From: Marinilabiliaceae bacterium
Lineage (GTDB): Bacteria > Bacteroidota > Bacteroidia > Bacteroidales > Marinilabiliaceae
Direction: 5' to 3'
NCBI GenBank assembly: GCA_016933045.1
Contig: JAFGBR010000019.1
Coordinates: forward strand, 25,556 to 89,555
Length of the DNA: 64,000 nucleotides
Below the pieces are notes generated by a model. It saw nothing but the letters and a program-made list of their open reading frames with translations. It was not told the DNA's origin and made no database searches. Below are positions 42,864 through 52,160 of this stretch, piece by piece (position 1 is the first letter of the stretch; the number at the start of each line of letters is the position of its first letter). The translations under genes were made by a program, and so were the position numbers.

Positions 42864-44861
42864 TTATTGTTTAAATACCGAAGTTGTAATGGTATTTGAA
42901 CCATCGTTTAATTCAACTTTATGGTTTCCTGCTTCGAGTGAAGATAGGTTAAGTATGAACTTATTTGATTCTGAATTATTGTACAAACTTTCGGTTAAGA
43001 CTACTTTCCCCGACTCGTTAAATACTTTTACCGAAACAGTTTTGCCTATAGGACAAACAAATTCAATTGCAAATAAATCAACAGTTGGATTAGGGAAGCT
43101 ATTAATTAAGCCAAGTTTTAAAGGATCAACTTTAGTTATATTACAAGCATCAGTGCTGTGCCCATCATCGATTTTTACAGTGTATAGATCTGCTGGTAAG
43201 TCGGAGATGTTAATGGGAATTTTATTACCACTACCTACAACAGATGTTGAGCTTTTAGTCGAAACCGTTTCACCTTTACTATTGGTTACTGTTGTTTGGA
43301 TGTTACTTACATCAAATGAGTAATATTCTACTGAAAAAGAGCCTTCAGTTGGGGCTGTTGGGTATTTGGTAATTTCAATTAAAGGTTTAGGAGAGTATTC
43401 GTAATAGCCAATTGCCGGTTCGTTGTAATGAGGAAGGGTTAGGTTTATGTTATCTGATTTAGGAATTACTGTGCCTAAATCGTTTAATTTTGATGTACTT
43501 TTTAATTGCAGAGGACGTACCGAAGGTAGTGAACCATCTGCTTTTCTGGGAGCAGTAAAAAGAGCTACTAAAGTTAGAGAGTCGAGGGTTTCAAAATCAT
43601 CGTCCGAAACAATTTCTCTATCGATAAAACAAGGATAAGACTTTTGCCAAGTCCATGAATTATTTGATTCTGCATATTTAGTGTAAAGAACAGCTAAATC
43701 GTAGGGGGTATTAATAGCAGAAATTCTTGTTGATTTATATGAAATATTATTTCTAAAAACATCACCTATGCTATCTAGTCCGAATCGGTTCGACCCAAAA
43801 CCAGTTCCGCATTTGTAAGCTGTGTTGTTAATCCAGTAAGCATTGTCGGTCGAGTCACTTTCGAGTCCATGGTAAAATCCGGTGCCTGAACAAAATATAG
43901 CTAAACAACCTATTGTTTTTACTAAGCGTTTACTGTGTGGTGTTTTAAGTAAATTGTTGTATGACTCGTGCATATCTTCTTGAATAGAAGATGTCTTAAA
44001 GCCGTTTCCTTCAATGCCGAAATCATTGTATTTCTTTGATGCCATTACCCAGCAGTTTTTAAAAATTCTCTCTCCTTTGTTGGGGTCAAACCCGTCATCC
44101 GAATAGTTCCATGCGCGGCATCCTTCCCAAATGTATGTGTTGCCCACGTAACTAATAACTTTCCATGCATCACCACCATTTCCAGGATTGTTATCGTACG
44201 AAAGGGTATCGCAACAGTTCCAGGTGTCGCAATTAATCCATCGGGTTGTGTCGGGTTGTGGGAAGATAATTTTGGAGGGTTTTTGTCCTAATACATCTAC
44301 GGCGTAAATTGAGTCGTATTTACTCCATGCCCCCGATGTGTGCCAGTAGCCTCTTTGTCCCACATCGTGAACTCTTAAAAGCTCGTAAGTTATGTTAGCA
44401 GTTGAATTAGCAGTAATTGCTCCGTTAAGAACTGCATCTCGTTGAAAAACATTTCTAACTTCCAGGTTTTTTAAGTGAATAAACTGTACCTTATCGAGGT
44501 ATATACCTGAGTTGTAGAAATTCCAAGACTTTGTCCAATTTGCAACGTGCTTTGAGCAGTCGAGAATTGGCCAGTTGTTGTATGCAATATCGTTAGGGTA
44601 ACCGGCAAATAAAATAGGTTTGGATCTTGTACCACTGTTTTTAATTGTGTTAGGTGAAGTAGAATAATACACACCTCCTTTAAAATACACTGTGTCTCCT
44701 GCAATTGCTGTGTCAAATGCTTTTTGCCACGTCTTCCACGCATTTTCTATTGATAAACCATCTTTCAAGTCGTTTCCGTCGTTTTTTACGTAAAAAACTC
44801 TCGAAAATGATAAGGAATAAATGGTTCCTAATAGAATTAGTGTTAATAAAGTTTTTCTCAT
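42864..44861 (-). CDS. Secreted right-handed beta-helix protein with T9SS sorting domain
   Basis: Extracellular protein of 665 residues. The signal peptide is MRKTLLTLILLGTIYSLSFS. A parallel beta-helix follows (about 24-400), with the pectate-lyase-like lead-in FYVKNDGNDLKDGLSIENAW and repeated short strands such as IYLDKVQFIHLKNLEVRNV. A linker precedes the C-terminal type A T9SS domain (about 585-665: SFPNPTVDLFAIEF, VSVKVFNESGKVV, FILNLSSLEAGNHKVEL, ITTSVFKQ). Such proteins are polysaccharide lyases, hydrolases or adhesins; no catalytic site could be assigned. It requires a T9SS encoded elsewhere. A terminator follows directly. Confidence 0.88.
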   Translation of the reverse strand: MRKTLLTLILLGTIYSLSFSRVFYVKNDGNDLKDGLSIENAWKTWQKAFDTAIAGDTVYFKGGVYYSTSPNTIKNSGTRSKPILFAGYPNDIAYNNWPILDCSKHVANWTKSWNFYNSGIYLDKVQFIHLKNLEVRNVFQRDAVLNGAITANSTANITYELLRVHDVGQRGYWHTSGAWSKYDSIYAVDVLGQKPSKIIFPQPDTTRWINCDTWNCCDTLSYDNNPGNGGDAWKVISYVGNTYIWEGCRAWNYSDDGFDPNKGERIFKNCWVMASKKYNDFGIEGNGFKTSSIQEDMHESYNNLLKTPHSKRLVKTIGCLAIFCSGTGFYHGLESDSTDNAYWINNTAYKCGTGFGSNRFGLDSIGDVFRNNISYKSTRISAINTPYDLAVLYTKYAESNNSWTWQKSYPCFIDREIVSDDDFETLDSLTLVALFTAPRKADGSLPSVRPLQLKSTSKLNDLGTVIPKSDNINLTLPHYNEPAIGYYEYSPKPLIEITKYPTAPTEGSFSVEYYSFDVSNIQTTVTNSKGETVSTKSSTSVVGSGNKIPINISDLPADLYTVKIDDGHSTDACNITKVDPLKLGLINSFPNPTVDLFAIEFVCPIGKTVSVKVFNESGKVVLTESLYNNSESNKFILNLSSLEAGNHKVELNDGSNTITTSVFKQ

Positions 44862-45207
44862 GACCGTTATTTTTTTATAAAAGTATGAAATTTTTACGGT
44901 AATAGTCTATAAAAGGTTTGGTCTTGTCGAAAATTATTTGTATGGCATTTGGTAGTGTTTAGTTTTCAAACTTTTAAATATATAAGAGTGGAAAAAATAT
45001 TAATTTTTTGCTTGACTAAGTAGGTTTAATAGTTATATATTGAATGTAATTTAAATAGTTGTTATTTTTTTACACTTTAAGTATGTGTTTTATAAATAAT
45101 TAGAGGAGGTTTTGTATCTGAAAATCTAATTATGTATGATTTGTTTTTTTAATTAGATAAAATGATTAATTAATAATTGATTTAAGGTATTAATATATAT
45201 AGAGTCG
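44862..45207. other. Divergent intergenic region, AT-rich
   Basis: 346 bases between the minus-strand beta-helix gene and the plus-strand SGNH-like T9SS gene. An ACCGT/ACGGT inverted pair lies near 44864-44900. No clear promoter consensus or ORF was found. Confidence 0.6.
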
Positions 45208-46341
45208 ATGAACGTGAATTGGATTTTTTTATTGCTATTGAATATGAATATATTATTGAATGGACAAATAATAGCAGATCATAGTGTTGTTGAATTATAT
45301 GATAATATTCCTGAATCATTTATTCATAAAGTGAAAGAGATGTGGCTTGTAGTGCCTGGAGAGTCTCATAGTGCAGCATATCGGTATGGTTTAATAAAAC
45401 TTTCAGAAATTGACTCAAAATTCACCGTAAGTGTTACCGAATCGGGAGTGCCAGAAGCATTTAGAGAGACTGCATTGCGTGTAAGCAGAGCTACATGGGG
45501 TGATTTGGATAATGAGAGTGGATGGATTTATAGTTATGGAGAAGAAGATTGGTGTTGTTATACTGATTATCCAAGCTATACATATAATCCAGTTGCAGTA
45601 GAAAGAACAAAGAAATCGATTCAATATTGTAATTCGAACGGAATTATTATTTCGGCAATAGGATTTGCTCATTGTTATGATGATGGGAAAAATATTGCAA
45701 ATAGTTATATAAAAGCAACAACGGAATATATTTCGTTTTGTGAAAAAAATGGATATGTAACAAAGGTTTTTTTTACCACCGGGCCAATTGACTCATATAT
45801 GGCATTGGGAGCATCAGGACTAGAACAGTTTCAAAAGTGGGAAATAATTAGAGATTCGGTGAGGAATAGTACAAAATATATATTGTTTGATTATTCTGAT
45901 ATATTAAGTTATAATGATAGTGGGGATTTATCGACATCTATACATGATGGAATTATTTTCCCGGTTATTCATCCTGATAATTTGAAAGGTAGTTACACAG
46001 GGCATATCGGTTCGGTGGGTGCATTGCGACTGGCAAAGGCTATGTGGTGGATTTTGGCTCGTATTTCGGGATGGGATGGTAGTGTAACGGCAATTGATTC
46101 AGATAGAAAAAATGATATTAATGTTATTCATTTAGGAGAAGGGGCGTTTTGTGTTCAAAAGGAAGACAATATAGTATTTAACAAGCTTTCTGTATTTAAT
46201 ATGGAAGGTCAGTTAATACTTGAAAAAAATGATCATGATGATGTTTCGTTATTTGAAATACCTAGTAATATTACAGGTGCATTTATTGTTTCATTGTCGA
46301 ATGAAAGAGAGATCTGGGCAGAGAAAATAATTAAATTTTAG
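45208..46341 (+). CDS. Secreted SGNH-like protein with T9SS-type C-terminal domain
   Basis: Protein of 377 residues with a signal peptide (WIFLLLLNMNILLNGQ). An SGNH-like body follows: MWLVVPGESHSAAYRYGL carries a GxSHS-type nucleophile candidate, YVTKVFFTTGPID may be block III, and IIFPVIHPDNLKG holds a candidate His. The C-terminus (about 300-377: LSVFNMEGQLILEKND, ITGAFIVSLSNEREIWAEKIIKF cited by ends) resembles a T9SS sorting domain. It probably works at the cell surface or is released. It is the third SGNH-like protein within 6 kb, so the region may remodel acylated glycan. The assignment of catalytic residues is tentative. Confidence 0.68.
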   Translation: MNVNWIFLLLLNMNILLNGQIIADHSVVELYDNIPESFIHKVKEMWLVVPGESHSAAYRYGLIKLSEIDSKFTVSVTESGVPEAFRETALRVSRATWGDLDNESGWIYSYGEEDWCCYTDYPSYTYNPVAVERTKKSIQYCNSNGIIISAIGFAHCYDDGKNIANSYIKATTEYISFCEKNGYVTKVFFTTGPIDSYMALGASGLEQFQKWEIIRDSVRNSTKYILFDYSDILSYNDSGDLSTSIHDGIIFPVIHPDNLKGSYTGHIGSVGALRLAKAMWWILARISGWDGSVTAIDSDRKNDINVIHLGEGAFCVQKEDNIVFNKLSVFNMEGQLILEKNDHDDVSLFEIPSNITGAFIVSLSNEREIWAEKIIKF

Positions 46342-46502
46342 TTGGTTTTAATCATGTAATATTGAGGTTTTTGATTTTTATATCAATTGCCAAAATTGTT
46401 ATGTTTTTTGTTGTGAATTAATTAATAGTGTTTTTTTCATGTTTGTTTACAATAATATTGTTGGTGTTTAACAATCTATTAGTGGTATTCATCATAAAAT
46501 GG

Positions 46503-46531
46503 GGTTGATGTGTAAATAAAAACTATCTTTG
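46503..46531 (+). promoter_or_regulatory. Bacteroidota-type promoter of the exopolysaccharide locus
   Basis: TTG at 46504-46506 and TATCTTTG at 46524-46531 (TAnnTTTG) are 17 bases apart, predicting a leader of about 45 bases before the ATG at 46583. Confidence 0.55.
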
Positions 46532-46582
46532 GGTGTATAAAAGTAATAAATTAACAGACGGAATATTTTAGGTAGAAATTGT

Positions 46583-48484
46583 ATGAAATCGTTATTGCTT
46601 AATATATTTAAGGGGAGGGTTGTATCGCCATACTGGATTTTATTAATAGACTTGGTGTTGGTGTCAAACTCATTTATTATAGCTTTTATACTTCGTTTAA
46701 ATTTATTATTGCCTAATTATTCGTTTTTGAGTTTTTTTATAGGAGGTTCGTGGGTAATTTTTGTTTATCTGCTTTCGTTTTTAATATTTGGATCTTATAG
46801 GGGAGTAATAAGACATACTAATTACAGTGAGTTGAAATTACTTACGTCATCATATTTTTCAGCTTTTGTTACATTGCTAGTGTTAGATGTAGTTTTGGGT
46901 TATTTTCAAATTAAATGGTTTTTCATTCCTCGATTAGCATTGGTTTTTCATTTTATGATTGCATTATTTTTGGCAATTTCATTTAGAATGCTTGTGAAGG
47001 AAACTTATGAATTTTTAACTAAGAAAAAAGATACCGAGAATGCATTTATTTATGGAGCCGGTGATTTAGGTTTAATAGCTTATGAAGCAATAAATAATGA
47101 TAAAACATCACGTTACGAAATTGTTGGGTTTATTGATGATGATCCTTCTAAATGGAATATGAGTATGCACTCCGTTCCGGTATATAAGTGGAAGCGGGCT
47201 TTGGAAATAGGTGAAGCCAAAAGTATAAAAACAATAATACTTGCTATTTCAGATATAACAATAGATCAAAAGCATCAAATATCGGATGAGTGTTTGAAAA
47301 AGGGGTGGAAGCTTAAGGTGATGCCAACAGTAGGTAATTGGGTAAATGGCATTTCCAATCCCAATCAAATAAGAGATATCCGAATAGAGGATTTGCTTGG
47401 ACGAGATGAGATAAAGCTTAATCAGAAGAGTATTGCCGACGGATTGTCGGGAAAAACAATTTTAGTTTCGGGAGCTGCCGGATCTATTGGGTCAGAAATT
47501 GTAAGGCAGCTTTTGAAGTTTCCGGTAAAAAATATTCTAATGGTCGATCAGGCCGAATCGGCATTGTACGATTTACAGCAGGAATTATTGTTGAGTTATT
47601 ATGATAGTCCGTTTACCGTAATTGTAGCTGATATTACAAATAAAAACCGAGTTCAGTCTATTTTTGAAAAGTATCACCCCGATTTAATATTTCATGCAGC
47701 TGCATATAAGCATGTGCCGTTAATGGAGAGGTTTCCCTATGAAGCAATTAGTGTTAATGTGGGGGGGACTAAGATACTGGCAGATTTATCTGTGGCGTAT
47801 GGAATAGATAAATTTATTATGGTATCTACCGATAAGGCAGTTAATCCAACAAATGTTATGGGTGCCAGTAAAAGAATTTGTGAAATATATATACAGTCTT
47901 TAGCTCAAAGTGACAGTGTTAAAACATCGTTTATAACAACCCGTTTTGGAAATGTTTTAGGATCAAACGGTTCGGTAGTTCCTTTGTTTAAAAAGCAAAT
48001 AGAAAGAGGTGGGCCAGTAACTGTTACACACCCCGATATTACAAGGTATTTTATGACAATACCTGAAGCATGTCAGTTAGTTCTCGAAGCTGGTTTTATG
48101 GGAAAAGGAGGTGAAATATTTGTTTTTGATATGGGTGAGCCGGTTAAGATTGATGATTTAGCAAAAGAAATGATTAGAATGGCCGGTTTGAAATTAGGTG
48201 AGGATATTGAGATTGTATATACAGGTTTGCGTGAAGGAGAAAAACTTTATGAAGAGTTATTGGCATCGAAAGAAAACACAATGCCTACTCATCATAATAA
48301 AATTATGATTGGAAAGGTAAGGCCACAGGTATACGAGTATGTAAATGCAAAGATTTCATATTTGCTTCAGTCAATTAATAACGATAATGAAGAGTTAATT
48401 GTAAAGCAGATGAAAGATATTGTTCCGGAGTTTTTATCTCAAAATAGTATATACTCCTCTCTTGATTTGAAAATGGCTGAATAA
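46583..48484 (+). CDS. Nucleotide-sugar 4,6-dehydratase, membrane-bound WbpM/CapD type
   Basis: Inner-membrane protein of 633 residues. Four N-terminal TM helices (about 15-140) precede a first Rossmann-like domain (ENAFIYGAGDLGLIAYEA, about 150-265) and a C-terminal SDR domain. That domain has the NAD(P)-binding loop GAAGSIGS (297-304), HAAAYKHVPLME and STDKAVNPTNVMGASK (415-430). The usual catalytic Tyr of SDRs is Met426, keeping Lys430, as in the WbpM/FlaA1 group. It converts UDP-GlcNAc-type sugars to 4-keto-6-deoxy intermediates for surface polysaccharide. It begins the EPS locus. Confidence 0.93.
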   Translation: MKSLLLNIFKGRVVSPYWILLIDLVLVSNSFIIAFILRLNLLLPNYSFLSFFIGGSWVIFVYLLSFLIFGSYRGVIRHTNYSELKLLTSSYFSAFVTLLVLDVVLGYFQIKWFFIPRLALVFHFMIALFLAISFRMLVKETYEFLTKKKDTENAFIYGAGDLGLIAYEAINNDKTSRYEIVGFIDDDPSKWNMSMHSVPVYKWKRALEIGEAKSIKTIILAISDITIDQKHQISDECLKKGWKLKVMPTVGNWVNGISNPNQIRDIRIEDLLGRDEIKLNQKSIADGLSGKTILVSGAAGSIGSEIVRQLLKFPVKNILMVDQAESALYDLQQELLLSYYDSPFTVIVADITNKNRVQSIFEKYHPDLIFHAAAYKHVPLMERFPYEAISVNVGGTKILADLSVAYGIDKFIMVSTDKAVNPTNVMGASKRICEIYIQSLAQSDSVKTSFITTRFGNVLGSNGSVVPLFKKQIERGGPVTVTHPDITRYFMTIPEACQLVLEAGFMGKGGEIFVFDMGEPVKIDDLAKEMIRMAGLKLGEDIEIVYTGLREGEKLYEELLASKENTMPTHHNKIMIGKVRPQVYEYVNAKISYLLQSINNDNEELIVKQMKDIVPEFLSQNSIYSSLDLKMAE

Positions 48485-48731
48485 CAAACTATTCCTATAG
48501 TATAAAATAACAGATTATTTGATGTTTTTGCACTGTTGGGTTTCAAATTAATGAAACGTAATAATTTGCTATTTCTATTGTTGTGATATGGCTTTTGATT
48601 TAATCTCTATAATTAATATTTTTTATTTAGTCACAGTTCGAAATACTTCTGTCAAATAGCGCTGGCTCTTTGGTTGTGTTATACTGAAATTGAGTGATAT
48701 GATAAAAAAATGAGCATTAAAATCAGAAAGT

Positions 48732-49655
48732 ATGAAAAAGTTAGGTTATCTTTTGTTTGGTTTGGCTCTAATAGTAGCCTTGAACTCGTGTTCAAAAGAG
48801 ATGGGAAACGAAAAGGATGACTCTGAATTGAAAAAGAGTGTAATTGCAGAAGTTACAGAGAGTTCTCCAATAAGTTTTAATGGTATTATTCCTTATTTAA
48901 TTCCGGGTGATAATAAAGGTGGAAATAGAACATGTGATGATGTTGCTATGGCGTTTAATACCGAATTTGCACTTTGTGGAGAAAAAGTGGATTATGGTGA
49001 TGATTTTTCAGGTAGTTTTCCGAAAGGTCTTGATGTTATGACAGATGGGTTATATGTGTCATTTGATATTGATGGATGTTTGGAAATTGATGGAAAAAAT
49101 TATAAGGTTGGTGCCGTAATTGTGAAAGGATCAGATCAGGCTAATGTTTATTGGTATCCCGAAGGAACTACCAGTGATAGTAAGTTGGCTTCACCTGTTA
49201 ATAGTTCCGGTTTGTCAGCTCAGCTAAGTAATTTAACTTTTTGTTTTGTTGAGTGTGAAATGAGCATGGATAATTACATTTTCATGAAACTTTTTTATCG
49301 AGATGCCGAAGATAGTATAATGTATTGGGCATTGTTAGATTCTCCATTATCTTATTATGAGGTTGAAAATGACTGGTGTTCTCATATGGGTATTAATAAG
49401 CTTATAGCAGAACAAACAATTGATTTGCGTATGTATGGAGATGGTCCTGTTAATGGGTTTATGAATATTATTATGGATAATAATATGATTAATGTTCAGA
49501 CAACTATGAGTTCTGGTTTAATATTACATAAAGCATATATTTTTGTTGGTACAATGGACGACCTCGACTCCTATGGTATATGTCCAAATTATAATGATTT
49601 TCCATTTGTAATTGAGGGGGATGATATTTTATCGTTCGATATTGCTTTGAATTAG
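48732..49655 (+). CDS. Lipoprotein of unknown function
   Basis: Protein of 307 residues with a lipoprotein signal (MKKLGYLLFGLALIVALNSC). The mature part is rich in Asp, Gly and Asn, with five or so Cys. It includes a stretch (about 85-180, SFDIDGCLEIDGKNYKVGAVIV, ANVYWYPEGT, SPVNSSGLSAQLSNLTFCFVEC cited in part) that resembles a beta-sandwich module seen in Bacteroidota cell-surface proteins with a similar 'NxYxYxxG...SPxNxxG...SxxxFC' pattern. No function assigned. It lies between the dehydratase gene and the ACP cassette, and is closed by a very strong terminator, so it may be a separate transcript. Confidence 0.72.
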   Translation: MKKLGYLLFGLALIVALNSCSKEMGNEKDDSELKKSVIAEVTESSPISFNGIIPYLIPGDNKGGNRTCDDVAMAFNTEFALCGEKVDYGDDFSGSFPKGLDVMTDGLYVSFDIDGCLEIDGKNYKVGAVIVKGSDQANVYWYPEGTTSDSKLASPVNSSGLSAQLSNLTFCFVECEMSMDNYIFMKLFYRDAEDSIMYWALLDSPLSYYEVENDWCSHMGINKLIAEQTIDLRMYGDGPVNGFMNIIMDNNMINVQTTMSSGLILHKAYIFVGTMDDLDSYGICPNYNDFPFVIEGDDILSFDIALN

Positions 49656-49663
49656 AGGTAAAT

Positions 49664-49720
49664 GCCATTATACAAAAGAGGGAGTATGCTCCCTCTTTTG
49701 TATAATGGTGGTTTTTTGTT
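49664..49720 (+). terminator. Very strong rho-independent terminator
   Basis: A stem of about 20 bp (CCATTATACAAAAGAGGGAG with its complement) around a short loop at 49665-49708, followed by GGT6. It separates the lipoprotein gene from the ACP operon. Confidence 0.92.
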
Positions 49721-49842
49721 TTATGAGGTTTCATTTCTAATAAGTATAGGTTAATCCATGTTTTTGTTTACTTAAACAAAATAGAAAACAGAGCTGCATT
49801 AAGTTTCGTATATTTATTATCAACCTATAAATTAATATAACC

Positions 49843-50085
49843 ATGAAAAACGAGATTAGAAAGTTTATAGCAGCAACTACCTTTATCGATCCCGAAAAAA
49901 TAAAAGATGAAACAATGATTTTTGAAGAAGGAATATTCGACTCCATGGGATTGTTGGGGCTGATAAATTATTTTGAATCGGAATTTGGCATATCTGTTGA
50001 AGACTCTGATTTAAAAGAAGAGAACTTTGGATGTATAAATAATATGGCATTATTTATAGCGCGAAAAAAAACAGTTGCAGCTTAA
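49843..50085 (+). CDS. Acyl carrier protein-like protein
   Basis: Carrier protein of 80 residues. The phosphopantetheine attachment site is the Ser34 in GIFDSMGLLGL. The rest fits the four-helix ACP fold (IRKFIAATTFIDPEKIKDET, INYFESEFGISVEDSDLK). Its stop is immediately followed by the ATG of the asparagine synthetase gene, so the two are tightly coupled. It is not the fatty-acid synthase ACP, judging from context (no fab genes nearby and a divergent sequence). It probably carries an acyl or aminoacyl unit activated by the AMP ligase two genes downstream. Confidence 0.9.
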   Translation: MKNEIRKFIAATTFIDPEKIKDETMIFEEGIFDSMGLLGLINYFESEFGISVEDSDLKEENFGCINNMALFIARKKTVAA

Positions 50086-52056
50086 ATGTGTGGCATTGCA
50101 GGGTACATAGGTTATGAACATATCAGTATGGCTGAAAAAGAGGCCATACTGAATAAAATGTTAACTCGTATAGGGCATCGGGGGCCTGATGAGCAAGGTG
50201 TTTTTTTATCTTCCAAGGCAAGTTTTGGAAGTGTACGTTTAAGTATTATTGATGTTGCTGGTGGGCAGCAACCGTTATGTAATGAAGATGGTAATTTGTG
50301 GATTGCCTATAATGGAGAAGTATATAATTATATTGAGTTAAAAGATTTGTTGTTGTCGAAAGGGCATATTTTTAAAACCTCGTGCGATACCGAAGTTGTT
50401 TTGCATTTGTATGAAGAGTTTGGTACTGGATGTTTAGATATGTTAAATGGGCAATTTGCTTTTTCTGTTTGGGATATAAAAAAGCAGCAACTGTTTTTAG
50501 CCCGCGACAGAGTTGGTATAAGACCATTGTTTTATAGTCATCAGAATAATAATATTCTTTTTGCATCGGAGATTAAATCGATATTTGAATTTCCGGGTTT
50601 TAAAAGAGAAATATCATATTCATCACTTAAGCAAATTTTTACATTTTGGACTACAATTTCACCACATACTATTTTTAGTGATGTTTTTGAATTGCCTCCC
50701 GGGCATTTTGCATTGTTTACAAATGGAAAACTTACAATTCAAAAATATTGGAAATTAACTTTTCCTATTAATGGGTATAATATTAATTGTTCAATTAAAG
50801 AAGCCACAGATCAGTTAGATGCTTTGTTGAATGATTCAATTAAATTGCGATTAAGAGCTGATGTTCCTGTTGCTGCCTATTTAAGTGGGGGGCTCGATTC
50901 GAGTGTTACATCTTATTATATAAAAAAATATTTTCCTGATACATTAAATACTTTTTCGATAGGTTTCGATGATTCAGCCTATGATGAAACTGAATATCAA
51001 AGCGAAGTATCTCGTTTTTTGAACACCAATCATCGGAGTACTTTGTTTACACAGAGTGATGTAATTGATTTATTCAGTGAGATGATGTGGCATGTAGAAA
51101 CACCTCTTTTGCGCGGAGGTCCCATTCCAATGTATAAGCTTTCAAAGCTTGTTCGCGATAATAATATTAAGGTGGTTGTAACAGGCGAAGGCGCTGATGA
51201 AGCGTTGGGTGGGTATAATATTTTTAAAGAGGCTATTATAAGGGAGTTTTGGTCGAAATACCCTGATTCGAAAATGCGTCCGTTGTTGTTAAAACGTTTA
51301 TATCCATATTTACCTCATATCCGAAATGCGAATGGGGCAATGTTAAAAATGTTTTTTGGATATAAGTTAACAGAAATATCATCACCAATATATTCACATC
51401 TTTTAAGGTGGAAAAATACGAGTCATATAATTAATCATTTGTCAGAGTTAATAAAAGAACAAACTAAGGAATATGACCCCATTTCTGAAGTTGTTGAAAA
51501 TATTGGATTGGAATTGAATGGAAGGTCGGTTTTAAACCGGGCTCAGAGTATAGAAACAAATCTTTTTATGTCGGGGTATTTGTTGTCATCTCAGGGCGAC
51601 AGGGTTTCAATGGGGCACTCAGTTGAAGGCCGATATCCATTTCTCGATCATCGAATTTTGGAGTTTTGTGCTACTTTGCCTGATCGGTATAAAATATTAG
51701 GATTAAATGAAAAATATTTGTTAAAAAGATCAGTTATAAGCCATCTTCCTATGTCGGTTTTAAGCAGACCCAAGCAAGCATACCGGGCTCCAATTGTAAA
51801 TGCTTTTTTAAATATTCCAAACAGGTTTATAGATGATTTGTTTAACGAAAAAAAGATAAAAGAGATAGGTATATTTGATAGCAAAAGCATTCAAATGTTG
51901 CTAAAAAAGATAAAACAAAGTGAAATAGTTAGTGAAATTGACAGTATGTCATTGATGGGTATTTTATCAACAAATGAATTGAACAGACAATTTGTAAAAG
52001 AGTTTGAGTATATAGGTGATAGTGAAGTTCAAAAGTCAAAGGTTTGCAATCGTTAA
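50086..52056 (+). CDS. Asparagine synthetase (glutamine-hydrolysing) family amidotransferase
   Basis: Protein of 656 residues. An N-terminal class II glutaminase domain (catalytic Cys2 after Met removal, MCGIAGYIGY; GHRGPDEQGV; IAYNGEVYNYIELK) is joined to a PP-loop synthetase domain, with LSGGLDSS (267-272) and VVVTGEGADEALGGYNIF. It activates a carboxylate with ATP and transfers ammonia from glutamine. The gene begins at the base after the ACP stop codon. It need not make asparagine: in exosortase-associated EPS loci such enzymes amidate unknown acids. The next gene is another amidotransferase-like protein, which makes a specialised role more likely. Confidence 0.9.
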   Translation: MCGIAGYIGYEHISMAEKEAILNKMLTRIGHRGPDEQGVFLSSKASFGSVRLSIIDVAGGQQPLCNEDGNLWIAYNGEVYNYIELKDLLLSKGHIFKTSCDTEVVLHLYEEFGTGCLDMLNGQFAFSVWDIKKQQLFLARDRVGIRPLFYSHQNNNILFASEIKSIFEFPGFKREISYSSLKQIFTFWTTISPHTIFSDVFELPPGHFALFTNGKLTIQKYWKLTFPINGYNINCSIKEATDQLDALLNDSIKLRLRADVPVAAYLSGGLDSSVTSYYIKKYFPDTLNTFSIGFDDSAYDETEYQSEVSRFLNTNHRSTLFTQSDVIDLFSEMMWHVETPLLRGGPIPMYKLSKLVRDNNIKVVVTGEGADEALGGYNIFKEAIIREFWSKYPDSKMRPLLLKRLYPYLPHIRNANGAMLKMFFGYKLTEISSPIYSHLLRWKNTSHIINHLSELIKEQTKEYDPISEVVENIGLELNGRSVLNRAQSIETNLFMSGYLLSSQGDRVSMGHSVEGRYPFLDHRILEFCATLPDRYKILGLNEKYLLKRSVISHLPMSVLSRPKQAYRAPIVNAFLNIPNRFIDDLFNEKKIKEIGIFDSKSIQMLLKKIKQSEIVSEIDSMSLMGILSTNELNRQFVKEFEYIGDSEVQKSKVCNR

Positions 52057-52160
52057 TCGCAGTATTTATTATTTTAAGTTATTACATTCACATTCAACAT
52101 TTTTTAATAATACATGTTTTTACTTATTAATATATACTTAAACTTAATAAACCATATCAA

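Noticed and set aside
42856..43323. 155-codon open frame antisense to the T9SS beta-helix gene
   Set aside because: It lies wholly within the coding sequence of the sorting domain, has no family motif, and follows from the codon bias of the real gene.
50086..52056. The asparagine-synthetase-like protein as the missing lasso cyclase for the 8.6-kb peptide operon
   Set aside because: It is 40 kb away, fused in order with an ACP and a NadE-like gene, and keeps a full glutaminase domain with Cys2. No B2-type protease accompanies it.
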